A DNA stretch of 64,000 nucleotides from Aurelia coerulea (lineage: Eukaryota; Cnidaria; Scyphozoa; Semaeostomeae; Ulmaridae), in contig CM076960.1 in the NCBI GenBank assembly GCA_039566865.1, positions 3,906,001 to 3,970,000 on the forward strand, in the 5' to 3' direction. Under the pieces are notes generated by a model. The model worked only from the letters and a program-made list of their open reading frames with translations. It was not told where the DNA came from and did no database searches. Position 1 is the stretch's first letter; each line of letters opens with the position of its first letter. Below, one piece after another: positions 11,637 through 21,135 of the stretch. The translations under genes were made by a program, and so were the position numbers.

Positions 11637-11981
11637 AAGGAGAAGAAAAACTTTTCCCCTTTATCATTTCTCTCCTCCGCAGTTTCGATGTATCTTGGAG
11701 AGCCATCCAAAAGACTACATCATCGAAAAGATGCAGCCAGGGGCGGTCAAGTACGGTAAATTTTGCGACCTCACCTTTGTCCTGAGAACAAAAATGAGCC
11801 AACGCGGGTTTGACCATGCTACAAAATTTAGAAAAATCCGAGTTTTGAGGATATAGCCGGTCACCACCACTAAATGATTGACCTTTCCGCGGAATACACT
11901 GCATTCTTCTAATATTTTCTATCCAATTTAGAATGTTCACATACAATTCTAGTTTTTGCATATTGCAAATAAAATATTCTA

Positions 11982-12872
11982 CCGGGTGCGCCAAAATAAA
12001 CTATGCACGTTTGGCAGGCCACGATAAATCGTAAACAGGACCGATTTTGAAGACTTATGACTTAATAGTTAGCAGAAAGCCTGAATTAGATTCTAGGAAT
12101 TTTTGCAAATTTTTCTGTTTTCAGTTTTTAGAGCTACAAGCGAGTTTCTTAAAATTTTCGTTTTCGAAAACACTGAAAACGATAAAAAAACATCGATCAA
12201 GCTTTCTAAAGAATCGATATGAATGGACAAAGAGAAAACTTTTTCGTGGTGATTTGGGATTTAGAAATCGACTAATTGTAAGCTGCTTTATGAGAGTTCG
12301 TACTATATTGGGAGAAATGTAATGATATTTTAAGGATATAAAGAGGAAAAAAATGTCTTTTCTTTTGTAATGTTATTGAATTTATGCTTTGCTGCAGTTT
12401 GTGTTCTTGTGTCAAGGGCTTAAAAAGACAAGCGAGAAAGCGTCATGGGGCCAGCAAGCATGGAGTCTTGTTACATTTTTGATTTTGTGACTGCTTTTGG
12501 GGCGGTACTTTATTGTAACTACAACAGAATTTCGCAACAGGCCAATCGTTGAAATAACGCTCGTGCAGAAGTTTACAGTAATCAATTTCCAAATCTCCAA
12601 ATCACGCTGAAAATGTTTTCCCTTTGTCCATTCATGTTGATTCTTTAGAAAATTTGATCAACGTTTTTTGATGGTTTTCAGTGTTTTCGAAAACGAAAAT
12701 TTTAAGAAACTCGCTTGTAGCTCTAAAAAGTGAAAACGGAAAAATTTGTAAAAACTCTTAGAATCCAATTCAGGCTTTCTGCTATAGATTAAGTCATAAA
12801 TCTTCAAAATCGGTCCAGTGTACGATTTATCGTGGCCTGCCAAAAATGCATAGTTTATTTTGGCGCACCCGG
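11982..12872. mobile_element. mariner/Tc1-type non-autonomous element with long inverted repeats
   Basis: It starts CCGGGTGCGCCAAAATAAAC and ends with the reverse complement, flanked on both sides by TA (11980-11981 and 12873-12874), the target duplication typical of the Tc1/mariner superfamily. The inverted arms are about 260 bases each (11982-12245 and 12610-12872). The middle has no transposase frame. Another single arm of this family is at 16483-16747. Confidence 0.88.
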
Positions 12873-12874
12873 TA

Positions 12875-13416
12875 TGACACTTCAGCTCACCAGGACTATA
12901 AAATTGACATGCATATAAATTCTTGCGCATAAAGAATCTCTAAACTTGAAGAAAACGATGCAATCCATCCCAAAATGAATTCTAGAACATGTCATAGAAA
13001 TTAAATTTATAACGGGGAGTAACTTGATCTGCTGCCCACGAGGTAAAGGGCCTGACCTGCGCAGAGGCCAAACCCCCGCTTGAAACTGCGCAGATGGAAA
13101 CCTATTTTCTCTGGTTGTATTAACTGCGGTGCTGTTAAACCATTGTCTAACCGGTATTAAAAATGGATAGATGTCACGCACAGTGGTTCTGTCTCAATTG
13201 CTGCTGAAGCCTACTAAATGTTCGTGTGAAATCAGATATTTAAAGTACAGCGGTGCTACATCAACCTCGTCTCCAGGGCCTTTTTTCATTTTGGGATGGA
13301 GACGAACTATGCCAAAAACCCTGGGGACGAGGTCGATGCTACTTCTATCCCCTTTTGCATCAAATTGAAGAACTTCCGTATGAACATCAAATTGATTAAA
13401 CATAATTATGGTCTTA
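12875..13416. other. No gene recognised
   Basis: Mixed sequence between two mobile elements, without a TE terminus or convincing exon. Short frames lack any recognisable domain. Confidence 0.35.
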
Positions 13417-13424
13417 CGTTTGTC

Positions 13425-14096
13425 CAGTGGCGTAACGGAGACACTCGGGGCCCGTAGGAGGTTGGTAAGATGGGGCCCTTATGTATAGGGACTGCGAAGC
13501 GAAGTGAGATCTACTGGGGAAGCCGTTTGGGGTGGTGGGTAAGTGTTTTAGACCATGCCCTTTAGAACATCGAAAAATCCACGTTATGTGGAAATGAAAG
13601 TTTTGTTACACAGGAAAAATCAACAGTAAATTTAGCACATTTGTATGAATTGCGGTTCAAAGTGTTAAGTAGTTTAACATAACAAACTGTTATTCTTCGG
13701 TATGGAATTATATGATACCTGAAATTTTTCTTAAAGAAATACAGCAATATTCAAAGGTTAGGACAGTACTCATTCTGGACACACAAAAATGTTGCCAAAA
13801 ATATCCTCCATGGCAGGTTCTTTGCTTAAAACTTACTTTCAATGGGTGCAGTAAATTGAATGCCGGCAATGTGTTTTCCTTTATGCCTGAAAGCCATATC
13901 CATGCGAATAAACACGATTGTTTCTGAACAGAATTTTTAGCAAACATAATGGAAAGTCACAGAGGGATGGCCTAAGGAAGACTTTTAACACAGTATGGCC
14001 AAAAAGCACACAATAAGAAAAATTTGTTGGGGGCCCCTTTTGGTTGGGGGCCCTTAGCTCTTGAACTAAGGTAGCCTAAACTGCGTTACGCCACTG
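13425..14096. mobile_element. hAT-type non-autonomous element with exact 8-bp target duplication
   Basis: Ends are CAGTGGCGTAACG and CGTTACGCCACTG. The 8 bases CGTTTGTC flank it on both sides (13417-13424 and 14097-14104). An 8-bp duplication with CAG...CTG ends is the hAT signature. Both subterminal regions carry 'ggggccc' blocks. No transposase is present. Confidence 0.93.
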
Positions 14097-14104
14097 CGTT
14101 TGTC

Positions 14105-14540
14105 CCAACCTCTTTCCGGAAATTTCACCAAAAATAGCCAGAAAACTGGGCAAAAATTCACAACGTCGACACAAATTTTTTGTCCACGTGTTTTGAAGAA
14201 AAGAGCCAGAGAATGCCCAGCAATGGCGATTTCAACTTTGTCTTGCCATTGAGCAGGAGAAAACCAGTACAAACATGTGCCAATAAAACCAGCTTTTTGG
14301 GACACTTCCCTTGTGAAATATGGTCCATTAAACATCAGGGGAAAAAGCCAAATTCACTGAAAGCAATTAAAGCCAGCATTTGGGAACAGACCTATACCCC
14401 CAGATGTGTGCACCGCTAGGATGTGTACCGCTAGTGTGCACCGCTAGGATTTCTGTTATGACCCAATCTCGGAATTTTGGTCAGATATTGATACCATATC
14501 CCAGAATATAGGTCAGATATTTATAACCAATCCCAGAGTT
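14105..14540. other. No gene; small local repeats
   Basis: Contains three partial copies of 'gtgcaccgctagga' at about 14408-14452 and two of 'cccagaatataggtcagata'. No coding feature is recognised. Confidence 0.4.
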
Positions 14541-15325
14541 TTGAAGCTTATTGTTTGGGGTCAAACATATGCATCATACATTGATCCAATTTTCAAATTA
14601 CAGAAAAAAGCAGTCAGAGCTATCTCATTTCAGCCTCGCATGTCTCCATCTCTTCCAATCTTCATTGACCTCAAACTCCTAAAAATTTCTGAGCTCTTTG
14701 AACTCCGACTCTTAACTTTTGTTTTTGATTCTGTTAATAAGACTTCACCTAGTTGCTCTCATGACTTTTTCTTATTCAGTTCATCCGTTCATCAGTATTC
14801 CATTCCACTAGACAGGCCAGTCATGGGGATCTATAATTAACACGAAAAAACAGTCTTCAATATGGCCTCAAGTCAATTCGATATCTTGGTGCTAAACTTT
14901 GGAACACATTACCTATTGAACGCAGAAATGCTCCAACAAAAATATCATTGAAAACAAAACTAAAAATTTACTTGCTAAACAAGGTCAACCGATGAATCTT
15001 TTATGACACCTGAACAATTTCTATCAATTTTTAAAAGGGAAATGCACAACTTCTATTTTCATCTGATAGTATCTCAGGATAGGGGGTGGGGGGCTCTCTC
15101 CTCGATTAGTTTACCTATTGAGAGAGCTCATCCTCAAAGTAATTCCCTGCATACAATTTATTTATTTAGCCCCTCTTTGTATTTGTATATTGTATTAATT
15201 TTCTGTATCATTGTGTTCATTTTCTGTGACAATTATCTTTGTAGTTTAGTTATTCGTATGTATAGTATAGTTAGGTTATAAATTGCATGTAGTGGAATTT
15301 GAAATATGAAAACTGAACTGAACTG
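14541..15325 (+). pseudogene. 5'-truncated LINE, reverse transcriptase C-terminus and 3' UTR
   Basis: Nearly identical to the minus-strand copy at 4730-5837. It begins inside the post-RT region ('LIVWGQTY', 'LQKKAVRAI') and reaches the tail. It shares the same 5-bp TTCCA tandem duplication and frameshift near 14805-14830, after which 'LGAKLWNTLP' follows in a new frame. Unlike the other copy it keeps the full 3' end, closing with 'ctgaactgaactg' repeats at about 15310-15325. Confidence 0.85.
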
Positions 15326-15439
15326 TAAGGTATTTGTACCTATTCATTTTCAATCGTTTGCTGTATCATATACTCAGAAGGAACCCCAAGGAACTTCAGC
15401 AATATCTAAACATTCAAATAGCTTCAAAAACTTTTTGTG

Positions 15440-15670
15440 TTAAATGGTCACGAGGGAACAGGTAGTGAACATGGAGATAGCTATGGAACTGTTAAGAAAC
15501 TTGTAAGAAACTCTCAGTACTCAAAATCTGAGATACAAGGTTATATTAGCAAGTAAAGTCAAAATTCTTGACCCTAATGACGGAAAGTAGTAAGTACTGA
15601 AGATTTGATGTTTTTAAGACGCTTTCAGTACTGGCTCAAATTCTTAGTTTCTTATAAAAAATAACGTGTG
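15440..15670. repeat. Dispersed 'aagaaactc' repeat, copy 2
   Basis: Same phrases as at 5860-6045 ('aagaaactctcagtact', 'ctttcagtactggctcaaa'). Confidence 0.6.
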
Positions 15671-15820
15671 AGTGTGAGGAAAAGAAAAATTGTCAAAAAA
15701 CTAGACAAATAACTTCATAAATCACAGCAAGGACCCAATATAGTCATCGCTGACGGTCAAGCAGTTAGGAGTGATGCCTTTGAGGTGGTCGCCAGCTGAG
15801 TTTCTGGGGTCAATTGACAG

Positions 15821-16006
15821 TTGCAGGAAGTTTCATTTGGTTCCAAAAAGTTGCATAGGTTTACCGCTTGTCAGCATCCTGATCACCCTGAAGGTAAATT
15901 CAATCATTGCCTGGATTGTCAACAACTTCAGAGACAACCCCCCGATCAAAGTAGGAACACCAAAGGAGACCGAACTTGCAAACAATTTGTATCGCCATGT
16001 GCTTGA
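15821..16006 (+). CDS. Possible cysteine-containing exon, hypothetical
   Basis: The frame after 'caattgacag' (an acceptor-like sequence ending at 15819) encodes a short polar segment with five cysteines and a His/Pro-rich 'CQHPDHPEGKFNHC' piece. It could be one exon of a secreted Cys-rich protein, but no donor or partner exon is evident and I recognise no family. Low confidence. Confidence 0.15.
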   Translation: MQEVSFGSKKLHRFTACQHPDHPEGKFNHCLDCQQLQRQPPDQSRNTKGDRTCKQFVSPCA

Positions 16007-16482
16007 TGCCTGTGTGTATGCATGAGAGAGGTGGACAAAGAAGCGTATAAATGTAAGTCATATTTCAGTTGATCAAATTCTTACTTTTCATGTCTTAATC
16101 GTTTAATTTTACGCTACTCTAGGGATAAAAATGACGAAAACCGCTAATAAATGTTTTGAGGATGGATAGCAAGAAAAAACCAAATCATAGACATTAATGA
16201 GACATTTTAATACTGTAGCAATGCACTCTTCTTTGTTTAAAAACACTTTGCATATCATTACAAAGAATTGCGAAAGATTATTGAAATATAGTTAACCCCT
16301 GATCGGCAATAGCAGAGTTTCTTAATTTTCTAGAGGAGGCTGAGGCTACTATTAGTGTCTTTTAAACGGCCTTTTATAACAAGAACCAGTTTAGTCTAGC
16401 AAATATGCCGTTAAGAAACATTTCAGTCTGATAAGTCCAATAGATAGTAGATTATCCCTGCGACTGCAGGCGAATATGGGAA

Positions 16483-16747
16483 GCTTGGGGGTTCTCTCTT
16501 TGTCCATTCGTGCCGATTCTTTAGAAAATGTGATCTATTTTTTAAATCGCTTTCAGTGTTTTCGCAAACTAAAATCTTAGGAAACTCGCTTGCAGCTCTA
16601 AAAACTGAAAATAAAAAAATTTGCAAAAAATCCCAGTATCTAATTCAGGCTTTCTGCTAACGAATAAGTCATAAATCTTCAAAATCGGTTCATTGTACGA
16701 TTTATTGTGGCCTGCCAAACGTGCATAGTTTATTTTGGCGCACCCGG
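16483..16747. mobile_element. Solo arm of the 11982-12872 mariner-type family
   Basis: Ends 'ttggcgcacccgg' followed by TA. The preceding 260 bases match the right arm of the element at 11982-12872, including 'ggcctgccaaacgtgcatag'. The left half is missing. Confidence 0.8.
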
Positions 16748-16759
16748 TATATCTTTAAT

Positions 16760-18420
16760 TCAGTGTAGTTTGCATTTTGGAATTTTCAGATTTCTTGTGA
16801 AAAATGTTCATGAGCCTGTTCCTAAAAGGTGCCTCTCTTTTTTTAGTTCTTCCTGTTGGACCAAAATATTTCCAGCATCAACATGGAATGCAGAGGAAGA
16901 GATGTGGAGAACGTGTATTGAGTTATGTGTCCACATTGCTGTTTCCATTAAAATAATTTGGTTATTCAGAAAGATCCTATGCAAACTATAGCAGATCCTG
17001 ATGCAGTTGGTATACTATAAGTGAACAACCACCTTTCTTCCTTGCTGCATGGATAACGGGGTTTTTACGCAGCCTAGCGTTCTTCTTGGAAGCATCTGAA
17101 CTTTTTCAGTCCAGCTTCGCGAATGATATGTGCATTTTTCCAAAGAAGACACAATATAATTACGCTAGAACTCAATGACAAAACATCTTTGTTGTGCTGT
17201 GCAATATTTAGGTCAACTTGTCGACCGTCCGCGGTACCTTTTCAAACTGGGGGAACACAAGCACATTTATTTCAAAGAGATTAAAGACAAAAGAAAGCAG
17301 TTTGCATTGCTCTTGGTAAGAGAAGAATTTCATTCCTACCGGCAAGATGTCCAAATTTTTATACTTTTTCATGAGAATAATAGAAAGGGAGCGTGGACAA
17401 CAGCAAGCGGTCCAGGTGCCTATAGAGCAACATCTAGGATTAGGAGAAACAGGATGAATTACAATCGTTGTTCCGTTCCCATTTAAAAATGGGTATAGAC
17501 TCCTGGTGGAAGTCAGCGCTCAAGCTTAATACACATTGTTTGGAAACATGCAGAAATTGGTGTTTGGAAAACTCCAGGAAACAAACAAATCATCCGCGAA
17601 ATGGTCCATGATTTGCACTAATAATATAATACTTGTTGATGATGGAATGCGTACGAAAAATCTTTTCTGCAGTAAAGAAGCGGAAACAATGTTTATTAAT
17701 GGCAATACGAAGAGGTATTTCAATCGAGAAGTAATGCTATTATCTTTGATAGAATACACACAGCTTCAACTCTTGACGCTATGTACGTGCATGCTACTAC
17801 AACTACACACAGTTCCAAGATTTTGCCAGATGCATGGTCATGTCCAAAATGTGTTCAATTATTGATATAGTTTGGGCTTCTTCTAAGGCAACTAGGATAT
17901 GTGAAAGTCGAGACAGGTATTCCCCACAAAAAGGACGTAAATAGAGAATTGCAAAAAAACCAAATGAGTGCCGCCGCCGGGTTGCTTCCTAACATTGAGT
18001 TTACTGAGCAATGTTTGAAGGTGAGGCGTGGCCAGATGAGAGGCGTAGCTAGGGTTCCACTCTTTTTTAATCCGGTAGCTGAACATCTATCTCCCTGCCA
18101 AATAAGAAGGAAAAAATATAGATTTTTCCTTGCAAAGGATTGTGTCATTCAAACGTAGTCTAGGAAGGAACAAATTAGTTCTAACTGCATCTCTCTGTGA
18201 TAGGACAAAGCCTACTTCTCTTTTTCTTAATTTCAAATGAAGTACCCTTCGCTCCTTTCAGTATTTACATTACATTATCATATTATTATTTGGTGTACCT
18301 TGTACTTAGAATCATCATTCTTGCGGCCGGAGAATGGTGAAGCTAAGTTCAATGTGCAATGTAGTTAAGCAACCTAGTCAAATTCTTATTTTCAATGGCT
18401 ACAGTCACTTATGGATTATG
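16760..18420. other. Intergenic; one possible exon at 17208-17489
   Basis: After an acceptor-like 'tgcaatatttag' at about 17210, a plus-strand frame runs to 17489 with a charged sequence that has 'KEIKDKRKQFALLLVREEF' and ends 'NRCSVPI'. It has no recognised domain and no clear donor. The patch at 18038 ('ggcgtagctagggttcc') resembles a TE terminus. Everything else is unassigned. Confidence 0.2.
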
Positions 18421-18698
18421 AATATAGATCATCGTTGTAGGGTATAATGATCCCCTATGTCATTTGGGCTGCATCCTCGTGATGCATTTTAGGAAATAAC
18501 CTGACATAACTTATCTTGTTTGCAGAGTAAATACTTGTTTCTATTGCAGGAATCAATAACATTCATTTTTCTAACAGTTTGCATTTTAAAATTGCAGGCT
18601 GTGCCTCGTTCTGTATTGAATAGTAGAAACGTATTCGTTTTGCTGCATTTGCTAATGGGCTGAAACTTTAACTATGATTCTGTATCTATCTTGCAGGG

Positions 18699-18767
18699 TA
18701 AACTGTTCCTCTCTTCATAATTCGCTGCATCCTCATGATGCAGTCTAGGAAAGAGAGGGTCAGTTTA
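18699..18767 (+). ncRNA. miRNA-precursor-like hairpin 1 (diverged, outside the regular array)
   Basis: 69 nt, preceded by 'atcttgcagg'. The lower stem is TAAACTG / CAGTTTA, then TCCTCTCTT / AAGAGAGGG; the upper stem is CTGCATC / GATGCAG with a 5-nt loop. The middle stem differs from later copies on both arms, yet pairing is kept. Confidence 0.55.
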
Positions 18768-18952
18768 CATAACTGTATCTATTTTGTAGGGTAAATAGAT
18801 AGTAAATTCTATACAGGAATAAGTTACATTTCTCTTTGTAATAGTTGATATTTTGATGTTTCAGACTTTATTTCGTTCTTTGTAGAATAATAGAAACGCA
18901 TTTATTTTGATGCTAAAACTTTTAACTATGATTCTATATATTTCTTGCAGGG

Positions 18953-19021
18953 TAAACTGATCTTCTTTTTCTAATAGGCTGCATTTTCGAGATGCAGTCT
19001 AGGAAAAAGTGGGTCAGTTTA
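18953..19021 (+). ncRNA. miRNA-precursor-like hairpin 2 (B type, diverged)
   Basis: 69 nt after 'tttcttgcagg'. Stem TAAACTGA / TCAGTTTA and CTTTTTC / GAAAAAG, with loop region 'ttttcgag'. Strand is the one on which GTAAA, branch-point and CAG signals read in intron order. Confidence 0.55.
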
Positions 19022-19202
19022 CATAACTGTCTCTTTTTTGCAGAGTAATTACTAATTTCTATTGCAGGAGTAATTTACATTTGTCTCTGCAATAGTTGGT
19101 ATTTTGATTTTCAGGCTTTATCTCGTTCTATGTTGAATAATAGAATTTAATTCATTTCAATGCTTAATCTTTTCACTACGAGTCTGTATCTTTCTTACAG
19201 GG

Positions 19203-19271
19203 TAAACTGATCCGCTTTTTCTAATAGGCTGCATCCTTGTGATGCAGTTTGGGAAAAAGCGGGTCAGTTTA
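19203..19271 (+). ncRNA. miRNA-precursor-like hairpin 3 (A type, perfect lower stem)
   Basis: 69 nt. The lower stem TAAACTGATCCGCTTTTTC pairs with GAAAAAGCGGGTCAGTTTA without interruption (one G-T wobble). In the other A copies a T-C mismatch sits where this copy has a G-C pair. Next come a 7/5-nt internal loop, then CTGCATC / GATGCAG with loop CTTGT. Followed by 'tataactttgtttttcttgcag'-type intron end signals up to 19293. Confidence 0.65.
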
Positions 19272-19295
19272 TATAACTTTGTTTTTCTTGCAGGG

Positions 19296-19364
19296 TAAAT
19301 TGATCCTCTTTTTCTAATAGGCTGCATTCTCGAGATGCAGTCTAGGAAAAAGCGGGTCAGTTTA
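19296..19364 (+). ncRNA. miRNA-precursor-like hairpin 4 (B type)
   Basis: 69 nt. TAAATTGATCC...GGGTCAGTTTA with one wobble, CTTTTTC / GAAAAAG, upper stem around CTCGAG. The enclosing 92-nt intron-like block is 19295-19386. Confidence 0.6.
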
Positions 19365-19545
19365 CATAACTGTCTCTTTTTTGCAGGCTAATTACTAATT
19401 TCTATTGCAGGAGTAATTTACATTTGTCTCTGCAATAGTTGGTATTTTGATTTTCAGGCTTTATCTCGTTCTATGTTGAATAATAGAATTTAATTTATTT
19501 CAATGCTTAATCTTTTCACTACGAGTCTGTATCTTTCTTACAGGG

Positions 19546-19614
19546 TAAACTGATCCTCTTTTTCTAATAGGCTGCATCCTTGTGATGCAGTTTGGGAAAA
19601 AGCGGGTCAGTTTA
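19546..19614 (+). ncRNA. miRNA-precursor-like hairpin 5 (A type)
   Basis: 69 nt. Stem TAAACTGATCC / GGGTCAGTTTA, one T-C mismatch, CTTTTTC / GAAAAAG, terminal stem CTGCATC / GATGCAG. Confidence 0.6.
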
Positions 19615-19638
19615 TATAACTTTGTTTTTCTTGCAGGG

Positions 19639-19707
19639 TAAATTGATCCTCTTTTTCTAATAGGCTGCATTCTCGAGATGCAGTCTAGGAAAAAGCGGGT
19701 CAGTTTA
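19639..19707 (+). ncRNA. miRNA-precursor-like hairpin 6 (B type)
   Basis: Sequence matches hairpin 4; 93 bases after hairpin 5. Confidence 0.6.
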
Positions 19708-19887
19708 CATAACTGTCTCTTTTTTGCAGGCTAATTACTAATTTCTATTGCAGGAGTAATTTACATTGTCTCTGCAATAGTTGGTATTTTGATTTTCAGG
19801 CTTTATCTCGTTCTATGTTGAATAATAGAATTTAATTCATTTCAATGCTTAATCTTTTCACTACGAGTCTGTATCTTTCTTACAGGG

Positions 19888-19956
19888 TAAACTGATCCTC
19901 TTTTTCTAATAGGCTGCATCCTTGTGATGCAGTTTGGGAAAAAGCGGGTCAGTTTA
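19888..19956 (+). ncRNA. miRNA-precursor-like hairpin 7 (A type)
   Basis: Sequence matches hairpin 5, one 342-bp period downstream. Confidence 0.6.
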
Positions 19957-19980
19957 TATAACTTTGTTTTTCTTGCAGGG

Positions 19981-20049
19981 TAAATTGATCCTCTTTTTCT
20001 AATAGGCTGCATTCTCGAGATGCAGTCTAGGAAAAAGCGGGTCAGTTTA
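19981..20049 (+). ncRNA. miRNA-precursor-like hairpin 8 (B type)
   Basis: Sequence matches hairpin 4, one period downstream of hairpin 6. Confidence 0.6.
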
Positions 20050-20229
20050 CATAACTGTCTCTTTTTTGCAGGCTAATTACTAATTTCTATTGCAGGAGTA
20101 ATTTACATTGTCTCTGCAATAGTTGGTATTTTGATTTTCAGGTTTTATCTCGTTCTATGTTGGATAATAGAATTTAATTCATTTCAATGCTTAATCTTTT
20201 CACTACGAGTCTGTATCTTTCTTACAGGG

Positions 20230-20298
20230 TAAACTGATCCTCTTTTTCTAATAGGCTGCATCCTTGTGATGCAGTTTGGGAAAAAGCGGGTCAGTTTA
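20230..20298 (+). ncRNA. miRNA-precursor-like hairpin 9 (A type)
   Basis: Sequence matches hairpin 5. In this unit the following pyrimidine tract ends 'ctttcttTCAG' rather than 'TTGCAG', still an acceptor-type sequence. Confidence 0.6.
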
Positions 20299-20322
20299 TA
20301 TAACTTTGTCTTTCTTTCAGGG

Positions 20323-20391
20323 TAAATTGATCCTCTTTTTCTAATAGGCTGCATTCTCGAGATGCAGTCTAGGAAAAAGCGGGTCAGTTTA
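20323..20391 (+). ncRNA. miRNA-precursor-like hairpin 10 (B type)
   Basis: Sequence matches hairpin 4. Confidence 0.6.
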
Positions 20392-20571
20392 CATAACTGT
20401 CTCTTTTTTGCAGGCTAATTACTAATTTCTATTGCAGGAGTAATTTACATTGTCTCTGCAATAGTTGGTATTTTGATTTTCAGGTTTTATCTCGTTCTAT
20501 GTTGGATAATAGAATTTAATTCATTTCAATGCTTAATCTTTTCACTACGAGTCTGTATCTTTCTTACAGGG

Positions 20572-20640
20572 TAAACTGATCCTCTTTTTCTAATAGGCTG
20601 CATCCTTGTGATGCAGTTTGGGAAAAAGCGGGTCAGTTTA
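20572..20640 (+). ncRNA. miRNA-precursor-like hairpin 11 (A type)
   Basis: Sequence matches hairpin 5. Confidence 0.6.
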
Positions 20641-20664
20641 TATAACTTTGTCTTTCTTTCAGGG

Positions 20665-20733
20665 TAAATTGATCCTCTTTTTCTAATAGGCTGCATTCTC
20701 GAGATGCAGTCTAGGAAAAAGCGGGTCAGTTTA
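20665..20733 (+). ncRNA. miRNA-precursor-like hairpin 12 (B type)
   Basis: Sequence matches hairpin 4. Confidence 0.6.
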
Positions 20734-20913
20734 CATAACTGTCTCTTTTTTGCAGGCTAATTACTAATTTCTATTGCAGGAGTAATTTACATTGTCTCTG
20801 CAATAGTTGGTATTTTGATTTTCAGGCTTTATCTCGTTCTATGTTGAATAATAGAATTTAATTCATTTCAATGCTTAATCTTTTCACTACGAGTCTGTAT
20901 CTTTCTTACAGGG

Positions 20914-20982
20914 TAAACTGATCCTCTTTTTCTAATAGGCTGTATCCTTGTGATGCAGTTTGGGAAAAAGCGGGTCAGTTTA
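20914..20982 (+). ncRNA. miRNA-precursor-like hairpin 13 (A type, loop-stem variant)
   Basis: As hairpin 5 but with CTGTATC in place of CTGCATC, turning one C-G pair of the upper stem into U-G; the stem is still formed. A shortened B-type relative missing most of its loop follows at 21007-21060. Confidence 0.5.
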
Positions 20983-21135
20983 TATAACTTTGTGTTTCTT
21001 GCAGGGTAGATTGATCCTCTTTTTCTCGTGATGCAGTTTAGGAAAAAGCGGGTCAGTTTATATAACCTTATCTTTCTTGCAGGGTGCATTGATCCTCGTT
21101 TTCTAATGGATTGCATCCTTGTGATCGTTTCCATC

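Larger units (their letters stand above)
18440..21135. repeat. Tandem array of paired hairpins, 342-bp unit
   Basis: From about 19187 to 20990 a unit of 342-343 bp repeats five times with very few differences. Unit starts, taken at the first hairpin, are 19201, 19544, 19886, 20228, 20570 and 20912. Each unit has an A hairpin and, 93 bp later, a B hairpin, then about 157 bases of spacer with 'ctattgcag...ctgcaatag', a third small hairpin. Older, diverged copies flank the core (about 18440, 18697, 18951 on the left; truncated copies at 21005 and 21070 on the right). There is no significant open frame. Each 92-nt block from GTAAA to CAG looks like a minimal intron. Confidence 0.95.

Noticed and set aside
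11483..11994. Overlapping frames rich in Pro/Gly/Arg
   Set aside because: G- and C-run ends of a miniature element read in several frames; no domain.
17855..18148. 97-codon minus-strand frame that looked faintly familiar
   Set aside because: Overlapped on the opposite strand by an equally good frame; I could not place either in a family.
18690..21065. CRISPR array
   Set aside because: The repeat-spacer pattern is absent. Units are 342 bp, spacers are identical between units, and the host is clearly eukaryotic.
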